Positions 36,901 to 42,919 of a stretch of DNA of 64,000 nucleotides are shown here, in pieces; position 1 is the stretch's first letter; each line of letters starts with the position of its first letter. The position numbers were made by a program, and so were the translations under genes. Where the stretch lies: NCBI GenBank assembly GCA_021413735.1, contig JAIOPV010000254.1, positions 19,140-83,139 of the forward strand. The letters are read 5' to 3'. The stretch comes from Planctomycetota bacterium. GTDB taxonomy: Bacteria > Planctomycetota > Planctomycetia > Gemmatales > Gemmataceae. Below the pieces are notes generated by a model. It was not told the origin of the DNA. It saw only the letters and a list, made by a program, of their open reading frames with translations, and ran no database searches.

Positions 36901-37702
36901 GTTGGAGATAGCCCTTCAGCCGTGCGGTTGGCTCGCGGCGTATTGCGGCTCGGCACTCACCAGCCCCGAAGACCTGTCGTTCCGCAACCTCGGCGGCAAG
37001 GCGAACCAACTTCGCACTGTGACGCCCAAAACGGGACTGCTCACGGTCAACGTGAAGATGACATCGGTGTCACGTTCCGCGGGCATGGTGATTCAGCATT
37101 ACGACATGAAGGTTCGCGACAGCGTCGGCGTCGTGTACGAAGGCACAACGTACTTCGGTTTCTTCACGAAGAAGGCGCTCTCGAATCAGGTTGGTCTGAA
37201 GGATGCGAAGATCCCGTGGCCGAGCGACGCTGAACAAACACGAGCCGAGAAAGAGAAGTTGCCGGATCGAGTGCCGTTCCCGGCTCCGATGCTTCGGATG
37301 GTTGATCGCATCGACGCTTATCTGCCTGGCGGTGGCCCGGCGGGGTTGGGCCTCGTGATCGGTGGAGTCGCGGTCGATCCGACGTTCTGGTTCTTCAAGG
37401 CGCACTTCTACCAAGACCCCGTGTGGCCGGGGTCGCTCGGAGTAGAATCGTTCCTGCAACTGCTGAAGTATGCCGCGTGGAAGCGATGGCGCACGGTGCC
37501 AGCCGAGGGATACCAGACGGTCGCGATCAACAAGCCGCACTCGTGGGTTTATCGCGGGCAAGTTCTGCCGACCGACAAAGAAGTGACGGTGATACTTGAA
37601 GTGACCGCCGCCGATGACGATAATCAGCGACTCACCGCGAACGGATTTCTGATCGTGGATGGGCGTATCATCTACCAGATGACGGACTTTACGCTAGAGT
37701 AG
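30950..37702 (+). CDS. pfaC: PUFA synthase PfaC/Pfa3 type: KS-CLF-AT-DH-DH
   Basis: Megasynthase of 2250 aa. KS about 1-440 with C184 in DAACASSLYA and ECHATGTPVGD; a chain-length-factor-like second KS about 475-830 lacking the DxAC motif (HTVCSEEASAARAF, around 650); an acyltransferase about 945-1270 (FVFPGSGNQFDGMG, S1036 in GLSLGESAG), the PfaB-type activity; a Pro-rich and helical linker 1310-1450; then two double-hotdog FabA-like dehydratases about 1480-2250, with likely catalytic His H1764 (CHFVDDMVMPG) and H2152 (AHFYQDPVWPGSLGVE). KS-CLF-AT-DH-DH is the myxobacterial Pfa3 order, not the Shewanella split PfaB plus PfaC. No C-terminal acylglycerol-phosphate acyltransferase is seen. ATG start without a clear ribosome binding site. 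Confidence 0.93.
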   Translation: MTTDRIAIVSVAGRFPGCGADLGRFWENVAAAKDCAREVPVERWILPPDRCTDPRIANPDTVYSTRGYYLDQFLPDLTDLDLDLALVAQLDPLFHLVLDTGNRAWREARTDKIDRSRVGVVLGNICLPTDGSSDLCREILGQKVGLPAGVGTHPLNRYVAGLPAGLLARGLRLGLGSYTLDAACASSLYAIKLAADELIAGRADAMLAGGCSRPDCQYTQMGFAQLRALSVSGRCGPFDTGADGLMVGEGAGIFVLKRLTDAMRHGDRVLGVIASVGLSNDMHGNLLAPAKEGQLRAMRRAYELAEWEPTDVDMIECHATGTPVGDAIEFESLRELWGESGWVPGKCPIGSVKSTVGHLLTGAGAAALTKVLLAIRAEMFPPQANFATPAEGLRYANGPFQILTKPEKWNRRVAHEPRRAAVSGFGFGGVNAHLLLEEWTRIPSRKANRTTTGAPKLVMTHQVKWKAPSDEDVPAVAGVPVAIVGLAAHFGSSDSLRAFQERTLSGDPGEALPKSNGWDLANVPSPPAFGIEELRLPTDRFRIPPKELEETLPQQLLILKVATAALDDYKAGDKPGESDASTTGVFVGLGLDPNTTNYHLRWAVRANEKASGDNASPPLSANRTMGALGSVAASRIARTFHIGGPSHTVCSEEASAARAFELGVRALQTGELDRVIVGGVDLACDPRTVLPGKVKTPGEGAAAFILKRLEDAERDGDRIYAIVRGVGVATDAALARKRAERDAADPFETAAEFDAASDVGAAGAASAGASLAKACVALWNELLTDPPRYWLRDRDDKPRRAVVTASGADGSHFAILLEERRRKTADIIGKPEFTQPLGSRPEAVFLVEGASPTDLIAGLDRLKAFATGERSRPIEALARAWFHAVPPVRLNKLAVSFVSRSMEELAEQIAFAAEALRTNPSDPFPPTARPSLRDRVFYSPHPLGPKGKIAFVFPGSGNQFDGMGRDLSAHWPDIIRKQQTENELLRSQFSPEHFWTGRADDAPAREMMFGQVTVGALVSDILVSLGIRCDAMIGLSLGESAGLFGIRAWRTRDRMFQRMQKSTLFTSDLAPPYDAARNHWRIPASEDVDWVIGLVAVSADDVLAVLRPGLRAYLLIVNTPNECVIGGLRADVEKLAVVLNRSVTALTGVTIAHCEVGREVEMPYRELHTLPVMAPQGVLIYSGAWGKNYKPSDKMCAESITAGLMTTIDMPGLIEVAYRDGVRAFVEVGPGGSCVRIIDAILGDRQHVARAAHVAKQDALSQILRLVAHLAVERWPVNFAALYGHESRCAGHHEKPHSSRNEMVIPVGGTTKAAFAPVPTSIETTPAPVLTPTPVPVFVPTPAPVPIFDPTLVATPRPRAVPGPIAVPVPPRPPAPAVPVAPVPASDNAVSSVEQPSMLTPADTAINVQILAMQAQEAFLRVNQSFTETAAGIMRFQGQLIEALAGSGRAGDVSPLFPPDDNRELPLLPTPARQDVPRSLTYEQCCAFAAGKVADALGAKFAEVDSFPTRVRLPDGPLQLVDCITLIEGEPLSMTHGRVVTEHAVRPDRWYLENGRIPTAISVEAGQADLFLSGYLGIDFQTRGLAVYRLLDAVVSFQRGLPVLGEKVVYDIHIDEFVKQGDSWIFRFWFDGTVNGEPFIKMRKGVAGFFTAAALAAGKGIVQTTLDKRQMPGQRPGDWRELVLQRECSLTPEQVTALRAGDLATAFGPEFAALPLNKPATIPGGMLRLVDRVPKIDPTGGRFGMGFVRAEFDIHPDDWFLTCHFVDDMVMPGTLMYECCLHTLRIYLMRMGWVGEAAEVVCEPLPDIDSRLKCRGQVIASTKTVTYEVTLKEVGYGPEPFCVADALMYADGKPIVEITNMTLRMSGLSREKLERCWASDATHATGAMTGTARPKVLYDKSKILAYSNGKPSEAFGEPYAIFDTDSIIARLPGPPFQFLDCVTDVTGEPFVMKAGAACETQYEVPPDAWYFSENRGERMPFAVLLEIALQPCGWLAAYCGSALTSPEDLSFRNLGGKANQLRTVTPKTGLLTVNVKMTSVSRSAGMVIQHYDMKVRDSVGVVYEGTTYFGFFTKKALSNQVGLKDAKIPWPSDAEQTRAEKEKLPDRVPFPAPMLRMVDRIDAYLPGGGPAGLGLVIGGVAVDPTFWFFKAHFYQDPVWPGSLGVESFLQLLKYAAWKRWRTVPAEGYQTVAINKPHSWVYRGQVLPTDKEVTVILEVTAADDDNQRLTANGFLIVDGRIIYQMTDFTLE
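35293..35368. repeat. Imperfect palindromic element inside the pfaC reading frame
   Basis: Outer arms GCGAGCGGGGG (35293-35303) and CCCCCGCTCGC (35358-35368) match exactly, and CCCTGTT/AACAGGG pair inside. The element is read in frame as about residues 1448-1474 (GDVSPLFPPDDNRELPLLPT), in the flexible linker before the first dehydratase, where an insertion should do little harm. Confidence 0.65.
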
Positions 37703-37838
37703 TACCGCTAACCCGAATCTCTCCCTCCTGCGAATGGTTGAAGCCTTAACCGAACAGGTATGTTTTCTGTAGACTCGCCCAACAAACCGGCCTCACAGAG
37801 GCCCGCTACACAAGACAACCGACCCCAAAGTATTCCGC

Positions 37839-38978
37839 ATGAGATACAACCAAGTTCATCTCGAAGCCATCGGGTACGAACTCGCACCGGTGGTCGTATC
37901 GACTTCCGAACTGGAATCGCGGATCGCGCCGGTATACCAGGCGCTCAACATGAGTCCGGGGCAACTCGAATTGCTCACGGGCATCAGCGAGCGGCGCTGG
38001 TGGGAGCCAGGATATCCGCTGTCGCGTGGCGCCGCCGCTGCCGCCAAGAAAGCACTGGCGAACGCTGATATCTCTGCTTCGGACATCGACGTGCTGATCT
38101 ACGCGGGCGTGGGGCGTGACAACTTTGAGCCAGCGACAGCGTGCGCCGTCGCTCACGAACTGCGGATCAATTCCGACGCCACGATCTACGACCTGAGCAA
38201 CGCGTGCCTGGGCGTGTTGAATGGCATCGTCGATGTCGCCAACCGCATCGAGTTGGGGCAGGCTCGCGCCGGGTTGGTGGTGTCGGCCGAGACAGCTCGC
38301 GAGATCAACGAGAACGTCATCGATCAGATGATTCGCTCGAAGTCGGTCGAGTTCTTTCGCGAGTCGATTGCGACGCTGACAGGTGGCTCGGGTGCCGTGG
38401 CCGTGCTGGTCGTGGGCGAAGAACTCTCTCGCGAGAAGCGTCGCAAGTTGCTTGGCGGCGTGACGCAAAACGCTCCGCAGCATCATTCGCTGTGCCGGTG
38501 GGGAATCAAGTCGCTACTGCCCGCGGCGGTGCAGACTGCTGAGAAGGTATTGGGGCATCTGCCAGCCGGGCAGCAGGCGAAATCGCTTGTTCAGCGAGGC
38601 TTCGACCTTGGCCTTCGGCACGTCATGGTTCCGTTCATGGAAACGCACGCGGGCGAAGTGCTGAAATACGGCGTCGATCTTGGCTTCCGAACGTGGAAGA
38701 AGTTCATCAACAAGATTGGCTGGCAGCAGGACCAACTCGACAAAGTGATCTGTCATCAGGTGGGTGCCGGGCATCAAGACGCGATGTTGAAGGCGTTCGG
38801 CATCGCCCCGGAAAAGAACTTCAGCACGTTCGAGTTCCTGGGGAACATGGGCACGGTGTCGTTGCCGTTGACGGCGGCGCTCGCGGAGGAACGTGAGTTC
38901 CTGAAGCCCGGCGACAACGTCGGCTTCCTCGGGATCGGGAGCGGATTGAATTGCCTCATGCTCGGGATCGAATGGTGA
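37839..38978 (+). CDS. oleA: OleA, head-to-head acyl condensing enzyme
   Basis: Protein of 379 aa, thiolase-fold enzyme that condenses two acyl thioesters to a beta-keto acid. Opening YELAPVVVSTSELESRIAP and TGISERRWW are OleA-specific. Catalytic residues: C123 in LSNACLGVL, H306 in VICHQVGAG, N336 in LGNMGTVSLP, and E97 in NFEPATAC. The 26-residue Glu-to-Cys and 30-residue His-to-Asn spacings equal those of Xanthomonas OleA as I recall them. An extra block of about 42 residues (225-266) lies after SLCRWGI and lengthens the protein beyond the usual ~340. 136 bp after the PfaC-type gene, and overlapping oleB by 7 nt. Confidence 0.93.
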   Translation: MRYNQVHLEAIGYELAPVVVSTSELESRIAPVYQALNMSPGQLELLTGISERRWWEPGYPLSRGAAAAAKKALANADISASDIDVLIYAGVGRDNFEPATACAVAHELRINSDATIYDLSNACLGVLNGIVDVANRIELGQARAGLVVSAETAREINENVIDQMIRSKSVEFFRESIATLTGGSGAVAVLVVGEELSREKRRKLLGGVTQNAPQHHSLCRWGIKSLLPAAVQTAEKVLGHLPAGQQAKSLVQRGFDLGLRHVMVPFMETHAGEVLKYGVDLGFRTWKKFINKIGWQQDQLDKVICHQVGAGHQDAMLKAFGIAPEKNFSTFEFLGNMGTVSLPLTAALAEEREFLKPGDNVGFLGIGSGLNCLMLGIEW

Positions 38979-39859
38979 GTGCGCTTTACCCGTTTGTCGG
39001 CCATTTCCTCGACCGAAGCGCCGGAAAGCTCCACTACCTCGACGAAGGCAGCGGTGATCCTGTCGTGATGGTTCACGGCAACCCGACGTGGAGTTTCTAC
39101 TTCCGCAATCTCGTGCTGACGCTGCGGGACAAGCACCGCTGCATCGTGCCGGATCACATCGGCTGCGGCCTCTCGGATAAACCGCCCACAACGAGCTACG
39201 ACTACTCGCTGAAGTCGCGTGTCGATGACCTCGAAGCGTTGCTCGATCATCTCGGCGTACGGGAGAACATCACGCTTGTCGTGCAGGATTGGGGCGGCAT
39301 GATCGGCATGGCATACGCCGCTCGGCATCCCGAGCGCATCAAGAGAATCGTGGCGACGAACACGGGGGCGTTTCCGCTGCCGAAGTCGAAGCCGTTTCCG
39401 TGGTCGCTGTGGCTCGGTCGTAACACACGGCTCGGTGCGTGGCTCATCCTGAAGAAGAACGCATTCTGCCGGGTCGCAGCGAAGTGGTGCGTCACACGGA
39501 AGAAATTGCCCGCCGACGTGCGAGAAATGTACCTGAAGCCATACGACAGCCCAGAGCATCGTGTCGCAGTGCTCAAGTTCGTGCAAACTATCCCGCTGAG
39601 CGAACGCGACCCGGGTTGGGATATCGTGAGTGACACCGCATTGTCACTGTCGAAGTTTGCAAACGTGCCGACGCTGCTGCTGTGGGGAATGCGAGACTTC
39701 GTGTTCGATCGCCACTTCCTTGCGGATTGGCAGCGATACTTCCCGCACGCCGAAACGCACACCTGGCCCGACTGCGGGCACTACTTGCTCGAAGACGCCG
39801 GGGAAGAAGCGATTCCAATGATCCGGGAGTTCCTGGCGAAGCACCCAATCACCCCGTGA
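38972..39859 (+). CDS. oleB: OleB, beta-lactone decarboxylase (haloalkane-dehalogenase fold)
   Basis: Protein of 295 aa, alpha/beta-hydrolase that converts the beta-lactone from OleC to a cis-olefin and CO2. Visible: VVMVHGNPTWSFYFRNLV (oxyanion HGNPTW), IGCGLSDKP, nucleophile D106 in VVQDWGGMIGMAYAARHPER and H270 in DCGHYLLED. The HGNPTW and QDWGG pattern is shared with haloalkane dehalogenases; context decides for OleB. The ATG at 38972 overlaps the oleA stop by 7 nt (ATGGTGA), and its stop overlaps oleC by 4 nt. Confidence 0.92.
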   Translation: MVSALYPFVGHFLDRSAGKLHYLDEGSGDPVVMVHGNPTWSFYFRNLVLTLRDKHRCIVPDHIGCGLSDKPPTTSYDYSLKSRVDDLEALLDHLGVRENITLVVQDWGGMIGMAYAARHPERIKRIVATNTGAFPLPKSKPFPWSLWLGRNTRLGAWLILKKNAFCRVAAKWCVTRKKLPADVREMYLKPYDSPEHRVAVLKFVQTIPLSERDPGWDIVSDTALSLSKFANVPTLLLWGMRDFVFDRHFLADWQRYFPHAETHTWPDCGHYLLEDAGEEAIPMIREFLAKHPITP

Positions 39860-41628
39860 ACCCTTCCCCTCTCAATGTTGCAACGCACCTGGCGCGGATG
39901 GCTGCCGACCACCCGACGCAAGTGGCCATTCACTTCCCGCGTCGCGGCGTGAAGCCCGAAGGCACTTCCGAACACATCGCCGTCACGTTCGCGGAACTGA
40001 ACGCCGACGCCGACGCCATCGCTCACGGTCTCGTTGCTGCTGGCATCGTTCGCGGTACTCGCACAGCACTGATGGTGCCGCCGTCCCCGAACTTCTTCGC
40101 ACTCACATTCGCGCTGTTCAAGATCGCTGCGGTGCCAGTGCTGATCGACCCCGGCATGGGCATCCGCAACCTTGGCAAGTGCCTTGCAGACGCGGAGCCT
40201 GAAGCGTTCATCGGCATCGCGAAAGCCAACGCCGCACGTCGCGTGCTGGGCTGGGGTAAGAAGACGATTCGCACAACCGTGAACGCGGGTCGGTGGCGAT
40301 TCTTTACCAAGCATTCACTGTCGAAGTTGCGGGCCATCGGCAAGTCACGCGCCGCGTATCCGATCCCAGACGTGGCCCCAGACGAACCGGCTGCGGTGCT
40401 ATTCACGAGCGGAAGCACGGGCATCGCGAAGGGAGCCGAGTACACGCACGGCATCTTCGCGGCACAGGTCGATTCGCTAAAGGCGACCTACGCCATCGAA
40501 CCCGGCGAGATTGACCTCTGCACGTTCCCGCTGTTCGCGCTGTTCGGGCCAGCGCTCGGCATGACCTGCGTGATTCCCGACATGAACCCGACGCGGCCCG
40601 CACAGCTCGACCCACGAAAGGCGGTCGCACAGATCAAGCAGTTCAGTGTCACGAATATGTTCGGCTCGCCCGCGGTGGTTCGGCGCTTGGGCGATTTCGC
40701 TTGTGAGCGTCGAGGCGTGAGCCCGACGGTGGAACCCTCAAACAGCCCGATGGTAGAAGAGCCAAACCGTCGGGCTCACGCCTCGACGCTCACAACGCTG
40801 CGGCGTGTCATCTCGGCGGGGGCTCCTGCGTCGGCTGCGTCGCTTGAACGCTTCGTGAAGTTGCTTCCCGACACGGCTCAGGTGTTCACGCCATACGGTG
40901 CAACCGAAGCGTTGCCGGTTGCAAATATCGGCAGCCGCGAGATACTAGGCGAGACTCGCAAACTGACCGAACAAGGCAAGGGCGTCTGCGTGGGCCGTCC
41001 GGTTGCCGGAATGGAAGTTTATGTGATTCCGATCTGTGATGAGCCGATACCGGAATGGTCCGACTCGCTGCAATTGCCAGCGGGGGAAATCGGCGAGTTC
41101 GTGGTTCGCGGTCCGGTCGTGACGAAGCAATACTTCAACCGTCCCGAAGCGACGAAGCTGGCGAAATTAGTTGATCTGAAGACCGGCGACATTCTGCATC
41201 GGATGGGCGACGTGGGCTACATCGACGAAACCGGCCGGCTTTGGTTCTGTGGGCGAAAGTCGCACCGCGTCGTGACCCCACACGGCACGCTCTTCACAGA
41301 CATGGTGGAACCGATCTTCAACACCGTCCTGGGCGTATCCCGTACAGCACTTGTCGGCGTGAGGCGGAACGGTGTGACATACCCAGTGCTCTGCGTCGAG
41401 TGCCTCCCCCCAATGTGGAAAATGACGCCCTGGAGTCTCGGCCTTGTGGAACCCCACCTCCGTGAAGTTGGGGCGGGATTCGATCCCACCCGCTGCATCA
41501 CCACCTTCCTCCAACACAGTGGGTTCCCTGTGGATGTGCGGCACAACTCGAAGATCTTCCGCGAGAAGCTCACCGCGTGGGCCGACAAGCAACTCGGTCC
41601 GAACTGGAAGCCGGAGGCCGCCACATGA
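39856..41628 (+). CDS. oleC: OleC, beta-lactone synthetase (AMP-binding)
   Basis: Protein of 590 aa of the ANL adenylating superfamily. OleC activates the beta-hydroxy acid from OleD with ATP and closes the beta-lactone. The AMP-binding P-loop is AVLFTSGSTGIAKGAEYTHG, with TPYGATEALPVA, and MGDVGYIDETGRLWFCGRKS near the hinge. Start GTG at 39856 overlaps the oleB stop (GTGA), which decides it over upstream codons. Residues about 282-313 (CERRGVSPTVEPSNSPMVEE and on) come from a palindromic DNA element and separate GDFA from LRRVISAGAP, a strand-helix region normally short. Apart from that, the length is normal for OleC. Confidence 0.92.
   Translation: MNPSPLNVATHLARMAADHPTQVAIHFPRRGVKPEGTSEHIAVTFAELNADADAIAHGLVAAGIVRGTRTALMVPPSPNFFALTFALFKIAAVPVLIDPGMGIRNLGKCLADAEPEAFIGIAKANAARRVLGWGKKTIRTTVNAGRWRFFTKHSLSKLRAIGKSRAAYPIPDVAPDEPAAVLFTSGSTGIAKGAEYTHGIFAAQVDSLKATYAIEPGEIDLCTFPLFALFGPALGMTCVIPDMNPTRPAQLDPRKAVAQIKQFSVTNMFGSPAVVRRLGDFACERRGVSPTVEPSNSPMVEEPNRRAHASTLTTLRRVISAGAPASAASLERFVKLLPDTAQVFTPYGATEALPVANIGSREILGETRKLTEQGKGVCVGRPVAGMEVYVIPICDEPIPEWSDSLQLPAGEIGEFVVRGPVVTKQYFNRPEATKLAKLVDLKTGDILHRMGDVGYIDETGRLWFCGRKSHRVVTPHGTLFTDMVEPIFNTVLGVSRTALVGVRRNGVTYPVLCVECLPPMWKMTPWSLGLVEPHLREVGAGFDPTRCITTFLQHSGFPVDVRHNSKIFREKLTAWADKQLGPNWKPEAAT
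40701..40795. repeat. 30-bp perfect palindromic element inserted in frame within oleC
   Basis: Arms 40701-40730 and 40766-40795 are exact reverse complements (core GAGGCGTGAGCCCGACGG) with a 35-nt spacer. The 95-bp element is read through in the oleC frame, adding about 32 residues without a stop. Confidence 0.9.
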
Positions 41629-42623
41629 AAGCCCTCGTGACCGGTGGCGGCGGGTTTCTCGGCGGCGAAATCGTCCGGCTCCTGCGACAACGCGGCGACG
41701 CCGTGCGGTCGTTCACTCGCTCCGCGTATCCGTGGCTCGATGAACTCGGCGTCGAACAAGTCCTCGGCGACCTCGCTGATCCCGAAGCCGTTGAACGGGC
41801 CGTCGTCGGTTGCGACATCGTGTTTCACGTTGCCGCGAAAGCTGGCGTTTGGGGACGCTACGCGGACTTCTACGATACGAACGTCGTCGGCACTCAGAAC
41901 GTGATCGCCGCATGCAAGAAGCACGGCGTTCGCAAGCTCGTGTACACCAGCACGCCAAGCGTGGTTCACAGCAGCAGCGACATCGAGAACGGAAACGAAT
42001 CGCTGCCGTACCCCAAGTACTTCGAGGCACATTATCAGGCGACGAAAGCCGCTGCCGAGAAGGCTGCCATTGCCGCGAACGGGCCCGAACTCGCCACGGT
42101 CACGCTTCGCCCGCACCTCATCTTCGGCCCAAGCGACCCGCACCTCGTCCCGCGAATTCTGACAGCCGCTCGCGCTGGCAAACTGCGTCGCATCGGTTCG
42201 CGGCCCGTGAAAGTCGATGTCACTTACATCGACAACGCAGCAGACGCGCACATCAACGCGGCCGACAAACTCGACATCGGTTCGCCCGTCGCCGGCAAAG
42301 CGTACTTCATCTCGAACGACGAACCCGTGGAACTGTGGGGCTTCATCGACCGCATCCTCGCGGAAGGCGGAGTGCCCCCCGTTTCGCGGCGTGTCAGCGC
42401 GTTGAAGGCTCGACTCGCGGGCCGCTTTCTCGAATGGGTGTACTGGATGCTGCGACTGTCCGGCGAGCCGCCGATGACGCGGTTCGTCGCCGTGCAGATG
42501 TCGACGTCGCACTGGTACGACATCTCGGCCGCGAAACGTGATCTGGGGTATTCGCCGAAGGTGTCGGTGGACGAAGGGTTGAAGCGTCTCGGCGAACGGC
42601 TGCGTGCCAATAGTGGAACCTGA
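41625..42623 (+). CDS. oleD: OleD, NADPH-dependent beta-keto acid reductase
   Basis: Protein of 332 aa, extended short-chain dehydrogenase (NAD-dependent epimerase/3-beta-HSD type). Nucleotide site VTGGGGFLGGEIVRLL; active-site tail YFEAHYQATKAAAEKAA gives the YxxxK pair; TSTPSVVHSSSDIENGNESL supplies the Ser. It reduces the OleA product to the beta-hydroxy acid used by OleC. The ATG overlaps the oleC stop (ATGA) with GGAGG 7 nt upstream, so it is coupled to oleC. Last gene of the pfa-ole cluster. Confidence 0.93.
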   Translation: MKALVTGGGGFLGGEIVRLLRQRGDAVRSFTRSAYPWLDELGVEQVLGDLADPEAVERAVVGCDIVFHVAAKAGVWGRYADFYDTNVVGTQNVIAACKKHGVRKLVYTSTPSVVHSSSDIENGNESLPYPKYFEAHYQATKAAAEKAAIAANGPELATVTLRPHLIFGPSDPHLVPRILTAARAGKLRRIGSRPVKVDVTYIDNAADAHINAADKLDIGSPVAGKAYFISNDEPVELWGFIDRILAEGGVPPVSRRVSALKARLAGRFLEWVYWMLRLSGEPPMTRFVAVQMSTSHWYDISAAKRDLGYSPKVSVDEGLKRLGERLRANSGT

Positions 42624-42699
42624 GCCGACGAACCTCCTGGCGGGTTGTGCTGTCACTTGTAACGACTGGGCGATTGTCAAGCGTTGCCGGGGCTTCAAA

Positions 42700-42790
42700 T
42701 TGATTCCGGGCCAGATACCCACCCCACGTCCGGAACCAATCGTTTCAGACCCGGAACCATCTCACTCGTCCGGAAGAAACTATATCAGAA
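42700..42790 (-). repeat. Inverted copy of the dispersed TTCCGG repeat
   Basis: Read on the minus strand it starts TTCTGATATAGTTTCTTCC and follows copy 2 at 21774-21886 closely, including the blocks CGATTGGTTCCGG and GTGGGGTGGG and the end CCGGAATCAA. It lacks the internal 21-bp duplication. A short further piece (CGGAACCAATCG) lies at 42901. The rest of 42624-42919 shows no gene. Confidence 0.8.
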
Positions 42791-42919
42791 CAATTGCCGC
42801 GATGCTCCGTTAAGGCGTAAATGCTCGCTGCCCAATTCATTACGCCAAGCCCATGCATTCGGCGAACGGTTGGCTTACTCTCACGAGTCTGAACACACCC
42901 CGGAACCAATCGCTTCGTC

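Noticed and set aside
37703..37838. Internal promoter between the PfaC-type gene and oleA (TTGAAG ... TATGTT)
   Set aside because: Spacing of 15 bp is short and the boxes are weak; I cannot separate it from chance.
38972..39859. Haloalkane dehalogenase as the function of this alpha/beta-hydrolase
   Set aside because: The fold and HGNPTW/QDWGG motifs are shared, but the position between oleA and oleC with overlapping frames fits OleB.
41217..42722. Open frame of 501 codons on the minus strand across oleC and oleD
   Set aside because: Antisense shadow of well-supported genes; its residues show no domain.
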